In this document: piece by piece, positions 9,533 through 20,019 of the stretch
Position numbering within the stretch: the stretch's first letter is position 1
Layout of the letters: each line of letters opens with the position of its first letter
Source of the DNA: Bog-950 sp964423405
Lineage (GTDB): Bacteria > Bacteroidota > Bacteroidia > Chitinophagales > LD1
NCBI GenBank assembly: GCA_964423405.1
Contig: CAYREY010000011.1
Span: 16,189-80,188, forward strand
Length of the DNA: 64,000 bases
Direction of reading: 5' to 3'
The notes under the pieces: generated by a model
Told to the model about the DNA's origin: nothing
The model's input: the letters and a program-made list of their open reading frames with translations, nothing else
Database searches by the model: none
Position numbers and translations under genes: made by a program

Positions 9533-9560
9533 TTCAAGGCACATCTAATTATAATGATAC

Positions 9561-9588
9561 AAACCACTGGCAGCACCAGTGGTTTTTT
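9561..9588 (+). terminator. Rho-independent terminator after DUF4293 gene
   Basis: AAACCACTGG and CCAGTGGTTT form a perfect 10-bp stem with a 5-nt loop, followed by six T. It overlaps the stop codon of the convergent transporter gene. Confidence 0.85.
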
Positions 9589-11011
9589 AATGGCTTGTTA
9601 CTTTGGTGCTTTCTCCTTCAGCCTTTATTCCCATCATTTTCCAGCCATAAAAAGCAAGATATGCAAAGCATAGCGGCGCTATTATGTACGATGTTTTAAT
9701 ATCGGTTTTATCTGCCAGCCAGCCCTGAAAAGGAGGGATAACCGCTCCGCCCAATATCATCATAATAAGAAAGGCCGATGCCTGAGAAGTATAGCTACCC
9801 AGATTTTTAATAGCGTTTGAGAAAATACAAGGCCACAGTACAGAGCACCACAGCCCGCCGCTCATAAAAAAAAGTACCGAAAGGTTGCCCGTAGTTAGCA
9901 AGCCACCAACCATGCAAGCCATAGCCGAAAGGGAAAATGCCAGTAGCATAACCGCCGAGTTTTCTATAGTAAAGAACGCTACCGCTACCATAAACAATAC
10001 AAACCCTATATACGGTATAAACAATGTATTCAGGTCAATTTGAGGTATAGCGTTTGCCTTAATATAGTTGACTACATACACCAACGCAAAGGCCAGCAGC
10101 GGCAACACTACCATCAATATTTTTTTCGTGCCTTTGTTGTCAGTAAGCGCTTCGGCAGATCCTGTCCAGCGGCCAATCATTAAGCTGCCCCAGTACAGAG
10201 ATATGAACGGAAATAGAAATTCGTTGGTTATGCCACCATACTCCGGCAGTTTAACAAGTGCCCCCATATTGCTTTGTATGGTTACCTCTACACCTACATA
10301 TACAAATATGGCTATCATGCCCAGGCGCAGTTGGGGGTATTTAAGTGCATCGAACGAGAACGACTGGTTGCTATCGGCCGGTTTATCCATTTTAATACGG
10401 TAAGCTATTAGTGCTAAAGCCAAAAACAAAACAATAAGGCCTATGTAAAGAATATCTACACTTTTAAGCTCTACCGGTGCGCTGCCGCTACCGGTTATAC
10501 TGCCAAATAAGAAATAGGCAACTATAAGTGGTCCTATAGTAGTGCCTACCGAGTTTACACCGCCTGCCAGGCTAAGGCGGTGCGCACCGGTGCGCTGTTC
10601 GCCCAGCAATACCACAAAGGGGTTGGCCGCAGTTTGCTGTAAGCTAAAGCCCAATGCTATAATAAAAAATGATGTAAGGATTAACCCATAGCTGCCTATG
10701 TGCAGGCTGGGTATCATACACGCTGCACCAAGCGCCGAAATAACCAGGCCTATGGCAAACGATTTGGGGTAGCCTTGCTCCAGCACAAAATCTTTTTTGT
10801 ACAGGTAGGTGTAAGCGAACAACACTATAGAGCCTATAAAATACCCACCATAAAAAGTAGAATCTATCAGCTGGCTTTGAAACTGCGACAGATGAAAATG
10901 ATCTTTACAAAACGGTATAAATATACCATTGCTGGCAGCCATAAAGCCCCAGAAAAAGAAAATAGAAACTACCGCAGCAAAAGTACCTGAGTTAGATGAT
11001 TTATTGGACAT
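9587..11011 (-). CDS. FucP-like sugar MFS transporter
   Basis: A 474-aa major facilitator with about 12 predicted membrane helices. The N-terminal segment FFFWGFMAASNGIFIPF is typical of the FucP/glucose-galactose family of sugar:proton symporters. The GH92 alpha-mannosidase gene lies immediately upstream on the same strand with about 90 bp between, so the pair probably liberates and imports mannose or a related hexose. The substrate is inferred from context, not from residues. Confidence 0.85.
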   Translation of the reverse strand: MSNKSSNSGTFAAVVSIFFFWGFMAASNGIFIPFCKDHFHLSQFQSQLIDSTFYGGYFIGSIVLFAYTYLYKKDFVLEQGYPKSFAIGLVISALGAACMIPSLHIGSYGLILTSFFIIALGFSLQQTAANPFVVLLGEQRTGAHRLSLAGGVNSVGTTIGPLIVAYFLFGSITGSGSAPVELKSVDILYIGLIVLFLALALIAYRIKMDKPADSNQSFSFDALKYPQLRLGMIAIFVYVGVEVTIQSNMGALVKLPEYGGITNEFLFPFISLYWGSLMIGRWTGSAEALTDNKGTKKILMVVLPLLAFALVYVVNYIKANAIPQIDLNTLFIPYIGFVLFMVAVAFFTIENSAVMLLAFSLSAMACMVGGLLTTGNLSVLFFMSGGLWCSVLWPCIFSNAIKNLGSYTSQASAFLIMMILGGAVIPPFQGWLADKTDIKTSYIIAPLCFAYLAFYGWKMMGIKAEGESTKVTSH

Positions 11012-11101
11012 AGAGTGGTGTGGTTTATATATCGAATATGTAAAAAAGACCCGTCAGGTTAGTTGACAGTTTTCAACGGTTAACAGGCAGGTGTATGCTA
11101 A

Positions 11102-13291
11102 TTACTTAATCTCTGTAACCGGCACCTCGCCATCTGCACTGCCCCAACTGGTGTTAGGCGTTGCGCTCATGGTTAGTTCCAGCGTGCCGCCATTGGCAAT
11201 ATCGGTATAGGTAAGGTAGCTTTTATTGTAAGGGGCGCCATTAAGTTTAGCGCTGTTTATATATACTGTGGTGCCTGTATTGCCTGTAGCAATTACTGTA
11301 AATGTTTTTCCGTTTTCTAAGTGCACAGTTGCTTTATTGCCCAGCGGTGAGCCAATGGCGTAATGGTTGCTGCCTGGGCATACCGGGTAAAAGCCTAATG
11401 CGCTAAAAATATACCAGGCGCTCATTTGTCCGCAATCTTCATTACCCGATAGCCCGTCAGGTTTATCGTGGTACATTTCGTTCATTATCCGGCGCACCAT
11501 ACTTTGCGTTTTCCACGGCTGGCCGGCATAATTGTATTCATAAGCTATCTGGTGGCTGGGTTCGTTGCCGTGCACATACTGGCCAATCATACCGCTTATA
11601 TCAGGTTGTTTTTTACCGGTTAGTTTACTGCTGGTGTTAAATATGGAGTCCAGGAATGCGGCCAGTTTATCTTTACCTCCCAACAGTTGTATATGTCCGC
11701 TAATATCCTGCGGCACATAAAACGAATATTGCCAGGCGTTGGCTTCTGTGTAGTTATGGTCCACCATGTACGGGTCGAACGGGGTCATAAATGCATCTTG
11801 TTTAGGGCGCATAAAACCAGTGCTTGCATCGTACAGGTTTTTATAATTCTGTGCCCGTTTAATAAAGTAGTTGTAGTCTTCTGTTTTCCCCAACTTTTTA
11901 GCCGCCATAGCTATACACCAATCATCGTAGGCATACTCCAGCGTGCGCGATACGTTTTCTCCATCACCCATGTATTTAATGTAGCCATTGTCTTTATAGC
12001 TTTTCAAGCCATTACGGTCTTCCATAGCGCTAAACTTCATGGCTTCAAAAGCCTTGTTCATATCAAAGCCTTGTATATCGCGCAGGTAGGCCTCGCTTAT
12101 AACCGGTATGGCGTGGTAACCAATCATACACCAGGTTTCGCAACTGCTAAGTTCCCACACAGGCAAGCGGCCGCCTTGTTCGTATTGTGCCACAAAGGTG
12201 TTTACAAAATCGCCGGTGCGGCGGCGGTCAAGTAAGGCAAGTAGCGGGTGTAATGCACGGTAGGTATCCCATAGCGAAAAAACCGTGTAGTAGGTATAGC
12301 CTTTAGCTTCGTGTACTTTAAAATCACGGCCCCGGTATTGCCCGTCAACATCGCTATACGTATTAGGAGCTACCATTGTATGGTATAAAGCAGTGTAAAA
12401 AGTGCGCAAGGTGGCTACATCGTTACTCTCAAAATCAATTTTACCTAGCTCATTATTCCAGGCTTTACGGGCATCATTCAAGGTTTTTTCAAAATCATAG
12501 CTAGGTTGTTCGGCTTGCAGGTTTTTGCGCGCGCCCTCTACACTAACAGCGCTAAGTGCTATGCGGGCGTATATAATTTCGCCATCGGTAGTTTCGAAGG
12601 TGGCTACTGCTTTCAGCAGTGAGCCGGTATCGTGCCTGCTACTGTAATTCACCGCATTTGCCTTGGCTATACCCGCTTTTTTAAAGGGTTTAGAAAACTG
12701 AATAACGAAATACAATATCTGGTTATTGGCCCATGCATGGCTAACCCGCTTGCCCGATATTTCATTGTCGCCGCTAATGGTAATTTCGCCCTGTTTTACC
12801 AGGTCGCGGTGCACCAGGTCAAGTATCACATTTGCCGATGACGACTGAGGAAAAGTGTACTTGTGTAATGCGGTGCGGGTGGTAGCTGTAATTTCTACTT
12901 TTACTTTTGGTTTATCCAGATATACCGCATAGTAGCCTGCTCCGGCTATCTCATTTTCTTTCTTAAATACCGAGGCATATTTTTTGTTGTTAAACTGTAC
13001 CTTGCCAGTGGTAGGCATTAGTAGTATATCGCCGTAATCAGAACAACCGGTACCGCTCAGGTGCGTATGCGAAAACCCGTATATTTTATTATCGCTGTAA
13101 TGGTAACCCGAGCAACCGTCCCAACCTTTTAGGCGTGTATCGGGGCTGGCCTGTACCATGCCAAACGGCACTGTTGCCCCCGGAAAAGTGTGGCCATGCC
13201 CACCGGTACCTACAAAAGGGTCAACATAGCTGGTGTAATCTTTCTGGGCAAATGATACTAGTGGTAGTAGCAACAGTAACAGTAAGCGCAT
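11102..13291 (-). CDS. GH92 family exo-alpha-mannosidase, secreted
   Basis: A 729-aa glycoside hydrolase with signal peptide MRLLLLLLLPLVSFAQ. It carries the GH92 N-terminal signature YVDPFVGTGGHGHTFPGA, then FSHTHLSGTGCSDYGD, and the catalytic-domain segments GNEPSHQIAYEYNYAGQPWK and GLSGNEDCGQMSAWY. GH92 enzymes are calcium-dependent exo-mannosidases acting on N-glycans or mannans, and the length is normal. It should act in the periplasm or on the cell surface. No SusC/SusD pair is adjacent, so this is not a classical polysaccharide utilisation locus. The next gene on the strand is the FucP-like transporter. Confidence 0.93.
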   Translation of the reverse strand: MRLLLLLLLPLVSFAQKDYTSYVDPFVGTGGHGHTFPGATVPFGMVQASPDTRLKGWDGCSGYHYSDNKIYGFSHTHLSGTGCSDYGDILLMPTTGKVQFNNKKYASVFKKENEIAGAGYYAVYLDKPKVKVEITATTRTALHKYTFPQSSSANVILDLVHRDLVKQGEITISGDNEISGKRVSHAWANNQILYFVIQFSKPFKKAGIAKANAVNYSSRHDTGSLLKAVATFETTDGEIIYARIALSAVSVEGARKNLQAEQPSYDFEKTLNDARKAWNNELGKIDFESNDVATLRTFYTALYHTMVAPNTYSDVDGQYRGRDFKVHEAKGYTYYTVFSLWDTYRALHPLLALLDRRRTGDFVNTFVAQYEQGGRLPVWELSSCETWCMIGYHAIPVISEAYLRDIQGFDMNKAFEAMKFSAMEDRNGLKSYKDNGYIKYMGDGENVSRTLEYAYDDWCIAMAAKKLGKTEDYNYFIKRAQNYKNLYDASTGFMRPKQDAFMTPFDPYMVDHNYTEANAWQYSFYVPQDISGHIQLLGGKDKLAAFLDSIFNTSSKLTGKKQPDISGMIGQYVHGNEPSHQIAYEYNYAGQPWKTQSMVRRIMNEMYHDKPDGLSGNEDCGQMSAWYIFSALGFYPVCPGSNHYAIGSPLGNKATVHLENGKTFTVIATGNTGTTVYINSAKLNGAPYNKSYLTYTDIANGGTLELTMSATPNTSWGSADGEVPVTEIK

Positions 13292-13366
13292 GGGTTGTTG
13301 TTTTGTACGAATTACATCATTTTTCTGTACTAAGTGTGCATTTATTTATAGTTATTCGTATGGCTT

Positions 13367-13768
13367 ATGCAGCAAGTGGCTACAGCTATATTATTCGATT
13401 GCAATAACCAGCTTCTCATATACCTGCGCGATAACAAGCCAGGTATTTCTTATCCTGGCTATTGGGATTTGTTTGGCGGTATGGTAGAGCCCGGCGAAAC
13501 ACCCGAACAGGCTTTGGTGCGCGAAGTTAAGGAAGAGTTAGATGTTACGCTGACCGACTATCGCCTTTATAAAACAGTTGAGAGCCATACAGAGAGCCGC
13601 CCAAATATGAAATATGTATATGTGGCTCATGTGCCGTACGCGGCTTCCAATCTTACCTTGTATGAGGGGCAATACCTGAAAGGAATTGACCTGAATGAGC
13701 GCCATCACTATGCTTTTGCCAACATATTGGGCCAAATTTTAGATGATTATGCGGCTTCGTTGTTGTAA
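13367..13768 (+). CDS. NUDIX hydrolase
   Basis: A 133-aa protein with the Nudix box at residues 38-60 (GMVEPGE then REVKEEL). The final box glycine is replaced by aspartate (EELDV), while the metal-binding glutamates are intact. It hydrolyses a nucleoside diphosphate linked to some moiety; the substrate is unknown. The start at 13367 puts the first beta strand (QQVATAILFD) at the N-terminus as usual. It is divergent from the GH92 gene and a separate unit from atpG, which has its own promoter. Confidence 0.9.
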   Translation: MQQVATAILFDCNNQLLIYLRDNKPGISYPGYWDLFGGMVEPGETPEQALVREVKEELDVTLTDYRLYKTVESHTESRPNMKYVYVAHVPYAASNLTLYEGQYLKGIDLNERHHYAFANILGQILDDYAASLL

Positions 13769-13818
13769 GTTGTTGATTGTCTGATTGTTGGGGTTGGTTC
13801 TGCAATGGTTAAAATTAG

Positions 13819-13849
13819 CTTGTATCTATGCCGTATTCTTCTATTTTTG
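13819..13849 (+). promoter_or_regulatory. Bacteroidota-type promoter for atpG
   Basis: CTTG at 13819-13822 (-33), a 19-nt spacer, then TATTTTTG at 13842-13849, an exact TAnnTTTG -7 box. The expected transcript start lies about 40 nt before the atpG ATG. Confidence 0.6.
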
Positions 13850-13893
13850 CCGCGCAATTAAAAAGCCTTACGGGCTAAACTGTAACGAAAGAT

Positions 13894-14784
13894 ATGGCCA
13901 ACCTAAAAGAAGTACGAGTACGCATAGCCAGTGTAAATACTACACAGCAGATTACCAAAGCAATGAAACTGGTAGCCGCTTCAAAACTTAAGCGCGCCCA
14001 GGATCGTATTTTGCAAATGCGCCCTTACTCAGAGAAACTGAACGAAATACTAAGCAATATAATGAGCGGTATGGAAGACAGTGGTTCGCTGGCGTTCAAC
14101 AAAAAGCGCGACCCTAAAAACGTGCTGATTGTATTAATGACATCTGACAAAGGTTTGGCTGGTGGTTTCAACTCTAACCTTATAAAAACTGCCCGTAGAC
14201 TGGTTAACGAAACGTACGCCGAGCAGAAAAGAAAAGGTAACGTAACTTTGCTTTCAATAGGCAAAAAAGGTCACGATTTCTTTAAAAAAGATAAGGATCT
14301 TAACTTTATAGATAACCACATTAGCCTGATGCAGGGTGTTACTTTTGAAAAATCAAAAGCTGTATCTGAAAGCTTAATGGAGGCTTTTGCAAGTGAAAAG
14401 TACGATGTAGTAGAGATAGTATATGCAAAGTTTGTAAACGCTGCTACGCAAAACTTTATGGTAGAGCGTTTTCTACCTGTGGCTCCTTCGTCTAACACTA
14501 AAACCAGCAAAACCAAAGCCGATTATATTTTTGAACCAGAGAAAGAAAAGCTTTTGCAGGAGCTGGTTCCTAAAATACTTAACACCCAGTTTTTTAAAGC
14601 CGTGCTGGATACCAATGCCTCTGAGCATGGTGCACGTATGGTGGCCATGGAGGCTGCTACCAATAACGCCAACGACTTGATCCGTAGTCTTAAAATTCTA
14701 TACAACCGCGAGCGCCAGGCTGCTATTACCAAAGAGATTCTGGAGATTGTGGGTGGTGCTGCTGCATTGGAAGAAAAAGGCTAA
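13894..14784 (+). CDS. atpG: ATP synthase F1 subunit gamma
   Basis: A 296-aa central-stalk subunit of F1Fo ATP synthase, which rotates within the alpha3beta3 hexamer. The N-terminal helix (RVRIASVNTTQQITKAMKLV, then AASKLKRA) and the C-terminal helix (MEAATNNANDLI, NRERQAAITKEILEIVGGA) are both complete. No other atp genes are adjacent, so the ATP synthase genes are dispersed in this genome. It has a good -33/-7 promoter and is followed after 33 bp by scpB on the same strand, with which it may be co-transcribed. Confidence 0.97.
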   Translation: MANLKEVRVRIASVNTTQQITKAMKLVAASKLKRAQDRILQMRPYSEKLNEILSNIMSGMEDSGSLAFNKKRDPKNVLIVLMTSDKGLAGGFNSNLIKTARRLVNETYAEQKRKGNVTLLSIGKKGHDFFKKDKDLNFIDNHISLMQGVTFEKSKAVSESLMEAFASEKYDVVEIVYAKFVNAATQNFMVERFLPVAPSSNTKTSKTKADYIFEPEKEKLLQELVPKILNTQFFKAVLDTNASEHGARMVAMEAATNNANDLIRSLKILYNRERQAAITKEILEIVGGAAALEEKG

Positions 14785-14817
14785 TTTTTACTTTAGTTTT
14801 ACGGTAATAATTACTAC

Positions 14818-15480
14818 GTGGAGAACCTTCATCAACATATCGAAGCCCTTATTTTTAGCAGCGAAACCGCTGTTACCAAAGAGGATATCATTACGGTGTT
14901 GACTAAGATTACTTCGGGTATTGTGCTCGATAATCAGATTGTAGATTCTGTTTTAAATGATTTACAGGAGAAATTCCGCAGTGATATTTATGCCTTCGAA
15001 TTGAGGGTAATAGGCGGGGGCTATCAGTTTTTTACCAAGCCGGCTTATTACGATACCGTGGCGGCACTTATTGGCCAGAAAGAGAAAAAGCGCCTTTCTA
15101 CAGCGGCACTCGAAACTCTATCTATTATTGCTTACCGTGGCCCGATAACCAAAGTAGAATGCGAAAAAATTCGTGGGGTAGATTGTAACTATTCTATAGA
15201 GAAACTGCTGGAAAAAGAATTGATTGAGATTAGCGGCCGTATGGAAGATTCTCCCGGCAAGCCCATTATATACCGGGTTACCCAAAACTTTCTCGATTAT
15301 TTCGGTATTAACTCAACCGATGAGTTGCCTAAATTGAAAGATGTATTACCTCAACCCGATACCAATACCGTAGGTCAGGTGCCGGAGGTAGTATCTGACC
15401 TGCCTTCTACAGAAGATGAGCCTGCTACAGATCAACCTACAGGTGATAATAATGAGGATATAGCTGAAAGCAACCAGTAA
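14818..15480 (+). CDS. scpB: Segregation and condensation protein ScpB
   Basis: A 220-aa kleisin-associated protein with two winged-helix domains. The motif LSTAALETLSIIAYRGPITK followed by IRGVD is the ScpB hallmark. It works with ScpA and SMC in chromosome compaction and segregation in the cytoplasm. The start is GTG at 14818, required by the conserved EALIFSSE N-terminus. The last 45 residues form an acidic, proline/threonine-rich tail that is probably disordered. scpA is not in the window. Confidence 0.93.
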   Translation: MENLHQHIEALIFSSETAVTKEDIITVLTKITSGIVLDNQIVDSVLNDLQEKFRSDIYAFELRVIGGGYQFFTKPAYYDTVAALIGQKEKKRLSTAALETLSIIAYRGPITKVECEKIRGVDCNYSIEKLLEKELIEISGRMEDSPGKPIIYRVTQNFLDYFGINSTDELPKLKDVLPQPDTNTVGQVPEVVSDLPSTEDEPATDQPTGDNNEDIAESNQ

Positions 15481-15571
15481 GCCCGTCTATCCGTCAACTA
15501 CCAGAATATTGGTTTTAATCAGGTTCAATCACTTTTATTGAAATACTTTTTTTATTTTGGATGTAGCCAAG

Positions 15572-18500
15572 ATGAGGGAGCTTTTACCCATTTTACTTTT
15601 CTTTTTGTTCTCGTTAAGTGTCACGGCTGGCGAAGCCTGCCGGGCCTGCACTAAGCTAGTTTACAAACAAAATAAGGGGCAGGCCGATAGCAGGGTGTTG
15701 TTTAATGCCGATATGCAGGGTGGTAATGTACTACTGGAAAAGAATGCAATAACCTACAGCCTCTTTTCGCTCGATGATTTAAAGCGTATTCGTGGCGACC
15801 AACACCACAAGCATACCTACAAGCCTTCTTTTGATAAAACATTCCATTGTCACGCATTCAGGGTTTCGTTTAAGGGCGCATCTTCTTATTGTGCGGTAAA
15901 AGGCGATGAGGTAATTGATGAATACTTCAACTACTTTATAGGCAACGACCCCTCCAAATGGGCATCACGCGTACCAGGCTTTAATAAAGTAAGCTACACC
16001 GGACTCTACAAGGGCATATCATTGGATGTGTACTCGCATGAAGCAAATGTGAAGTACGATTTTGTTGTAACCCCCGGTGCCAATGTGTCGGATATAGTGC
16101 TTAAGTACGATGGGGTAGATGGCATAGCCAGTGCCGGTAATGCACTGGAGATTACCACCTCGTTGGGTAAAGCTATCGAACAACCCCCGTATGCATACCA
16201 GATAATTAATGGCGTAAAAAAGGAGGTGCCATGCCGCTATATACTTACCGGTAGCGAAGTTTCTTTTTCTTTACCAGAGGGGTATAACAAAGAGTTTGCT
16301 CTTGTAATTGATCCCACACTTATATTCAGTACTTTTAGTGGCTCGTTTGCCGATAATTTTGGTTACAGCGCTACGTACGATAGCCATAAGAATGCCTATG
16401 CTGCCGGTAGTGTTTTTGTAAATCAGCCATTGGGTGGTTATCCTACTACATTAGGTGCTTTTCAAACCACCTGGGCTGGTGGTTCCGGGGCTGGTACATT
16501 AAGCGGAACTGATATTGGTATTACGAAGTACTCGGCAGATGGAACGACCCGAATTTACTCTACATATCTGGGTGGCCTGTCAGATGAGTTACCGCATTCG
16601 TTAATTGTGAATGGTAACGATGAGCTTTTTATTTTTGGCACTACATCCTCTAGTAATTTTCCAACCACACCTAATGCGTATGACCGTACATTTGCCGGCG
16701 GGCCTAACCCCGGAGCGTTTAACGGGCTGGGCGTGCATTACGAGTTTGGCAGCGATATAATAATAACCCGCCTGAGCAGCGATGGTACACAGCTTCTTGC
16801 ATCTACTTATGTAGGAGGCACCGGCAACGATGGGGTTAATATTTCTAACCAGTTGGTATATAATTATGCCGACCAGGTACGTGGTGAAATTGATATTGAT
16901 GATCAGAATAACGTATATGTGGTAACCTGCACAGGCTCGAATAATTTTCCGGTAACCACTAATTCTTTTCAACCTGTTTATGGTGGCGGTACGCTGGATG
17001 GAGTAATTATTAAAATGAATAACAACCTCACCAACATGGTGTGGGCTTCATATCTGGGCGGCTCCGATGCTGATGCTGCTTACTCGGTTTCTATAGACAG
17101 GAATGATGATTTATACATATCCGGTGGTACCCGATCGCTCAATTTTCCTGTTACGGCGGGTGTTGTACAGCCGGCTAATGGTGGCGGGCGCTGCGATGGT
17201 TTTGTAGCCCATGTTAGTTCTACCGGGCAGCAGGTGCTTCATTCCAGCTATTATGGCTACGGCGATTATGATCAGGCATTTTTTATTGAGGCCAATCGCT
17301 ACAATGAGGTGTTTTTGTTGGGCCAGGCAGAAAGCAGCGCAAGTGAGTATATTAAGAACGCACAGTATAATGTACCTAACGGCGGATTGTATATTACCAA
17401 AATTGAGCCGGCACTGGACAGTATTATATGGAGTACATCGCTGGGTAAACCAACTGGTATACCAGATATATCGCCAACGGCGTTTTTGGTAGACTTATGC
17501 AATAAAGTATATGTAGCTGGTTGGGGTGGAAACGTAAACGGATTTGGTGGTACCAGTGGTTTGCCGGTTACCAGCGATGCCTATCAAAGCACTACCGATA
17601 ACAGCGATTTTTATTTAATGGTTATGGAGGACGATGCATCGGCTCTTTCCTACGGTACTTTTTTTGGTGGCCCGGTTAGTCTGGAGCACGTAGATGGTGG
17701 TACCTCGCGTTTCGATAGAGGAGGAGTGGTGTATCAAAGTGTATGTGCCGGATGTGGTGGCAACAGCGATTTCCCTACAACTACGGGAGTGGTATCGCAA
17801 ACCAATAATTCGCCTAATTGCAATAACGGGGTTTTTAAATTCGATTTTAACCTGCCTATTGTACTGGCCGATTTTGACGTGAATACTACCTGCACTAACA
17901 TTGCCGCTGTATTTGATAATAACAGCCAGGCCAGTAATAATGCTTCATACAGCTGGGTATTTGGCGATGGTGTTATTTCATCGCAGCAAAACCCACAACA
18001 CACCTATACCCAGTCAGGTATTTATACAGTCAGGCTAATTGTAAGCGACCCGGGCACCTGCAATTTCAGCGATACAACCGAAAAGCAGGTACTAGTGTTG
18101 GCCAGCGGCGGTACCAATACTATCCCTCCGGTTACCATATGTAGCGGGCAAAGCGTACAGATTGGAGTGCCACCCGCTTCAGATTCAAGTGTTACTTATT
18201 TCTGGAGCCCTTCTTCAGGTCTAAGTGAGACAAACGTATCTAATCCGTTTGCATCGCNNNNNNNNNNNNNNNNNNNNNNNNNNNNNNNNNNNNNNNNNNN
18301 NNNNNNNNNNNNNNNNNNNNNNNNNNNNNNNNNNNNNNNNNNNNNNNNNNNNNNNNNTGGAGCCCTTCTTCAGGTCTAAGTGAGACAAACGTATCTAATC
18401 CGTTTGCATCGCCTGCTCAAACAACACAATATCAGTTACTGCTAGGTAATGGTGTTTGTACCGATACATTTATTCAACGGGTAGTAGTCAGTACAGATGA

Positions 18501-19995
18501 TTTGCTTCTTACTTCTACCGGCACAGCTTGTGTAGGCGATACAATAGTACTTAGTGTAGCAAGTAGCGCTGGAAACTCTTTTGCAACATACAACTGGGCA
18601 CCGGCAGGTTTAATTGTAGCCGGTGCTTCTACAGCTAATCCTTTGGCAGTTATTTCTTCTGCTACAGTATTTACAGTTACCGTTACTACGCAGCAAAATT
18701 GTGTATTTACCGATTCATTGCTGGTTACTGTTGCCGGTGGCGCTAATGTTGTGGCCGGTTTTGACCTTCCCCCTTCCGGCTGTGCGCCTTATACGGCTCA
18801 GTTTGTAAATTCAAGCACTGCCGGCCCGGGTGCTACTTACGAGTGGAGTTTTGGCGATGGGGCCACCTCATTGCAGCAAAACCCACAGCATACTTACGTA
18901 GCTGGCGGGCTGTATGATGTTACATTAATTGTGCGCGATAATAATTCGTGCAACAAAGCCGATACGGTTACTAAGCAATTGGTACTTTTAAACGACAGTA
19001 CCCTGGTATTGCCGGCTGCAACTGTTTGTTTCGGTTCATCGGTGCAAATAGGCTTTGTTTCATCCGATACCAGCTTAACTTTTCAGTGGCAGCCGCCTGC
19101 AACGCTCAGTAACAGTACTATTGCTAATCCCGTGGCTACGCCAACAGATACTACATTGTACTTACTGGTTGTATCAAACGGTATTTGCAGCGATTCAATT
19201 TATCAGCAGGTGAATGTTGTAAAAGATTTGTTGTATGCCGGGCCAGATACACTGGTATGTGCCGGTAGTGTGGTGCGTTTGTCTGCCAGTCATACTAATA
19301 CAGCGGTGCCGCTACAATATAACTGGAGCCCCGATGCTTTGATACTAAGCGGCGATACTACCGCAACACCGGTAGTAAATGCCACGCAACCTGCCATACT
19401 GATAGTTACTGCAACCAACTCTTTTGGCTGTACTTATACAGATTCTGTGGAGGTCGCCTTTTTTCCTTCACAACCCAACGTTATAGCCACCGCAGAGCCT
19501 GATACAATTCGGTTCGGTCAAACATCGCAGTTATTTGCTGACTCATCAAATGCTACTTGGCTAATGTGGTTACCCGATAGTACATTAAGTGCCTTAAGTA
19601 TAGTTGACCCTGTTGCCAGGCCACGTCGTACGCAATACTATGTAGTAGAAGTACGCGATGAAAATAACTGTGCTAAAACAGATACGGTTTGGATATATAT
19701 AGAAGCTACTCCTTGCGAACAGAGCAGTGTATATGTGCCTAATGCTTTTTCGCCTAATGCCGATGGGAAAAACGACGTGCTTTACGTGCGGGCTAACAAT
19801 GTAACGCAGCTTTACTTTGCTGTGTACGACCGCTGGGGGCAGCGTATGTTCGAAACCAGGGATATAACCAAAGGATGGGATGGTACTTTTAAGGGTAAGC
19901 AGATAGACCCCGCCGTGTTTGGTTGGTATGCCGAAGGTTTATGCGATGGCGGCAAAAAATTTGAATTGAAAGGCAACGTAACACTGATAAGATAA
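15572..19995 (+). CDS. Secreted SBBP/PKD protein with gliding-type (type B) C-terminal domain, interrupted by assembly gap
   Basis: One gene split by 100 N at 18258-18357. The same 55 bp stands on each side, and removing gap plus duplicate (155 nt) brings the halves into one frame, giving about 1,422 aa from the ATG at 15572 (1,427 from an upstream TTG). The signal peptide ends near SVTAG. A DUF7948-like domain and SBBP-type beta-propeller repeats fill about 25-750. Two PKD domains (YSWVFGDG and YEWSFGDG) and further Ig-like modules follow. The end is a CHU_C gliding-motility C-terminal domain (VPNAFSPNADGKND to KGNVTLIR), exported by T9SS. PorP/SprF lies 24 bp downstream, the usual partner of such type B cargo. 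Confidence 0.9.
18203..18412. other. Assembly gap with identical 55-bp flanks
   Basis: 100 N at 18258-18357, with 18203-18257 identical to 18358-18412. Collapsing 155 nt restores the reading frame of the PKD protein, so the gap is a scaffolding artefact rather than missing sequence. Confidence 0.93.
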
Positions 19996-20019
19996 ACAAA
20001 ACGATTGTAAGAATTGGTT

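Noticed and set aside
11687..12235. 182-codon plus-strand ORF
   Set aside because: Lies wholly within the GH92 gene on the other strand, and its product has no family resemblance.
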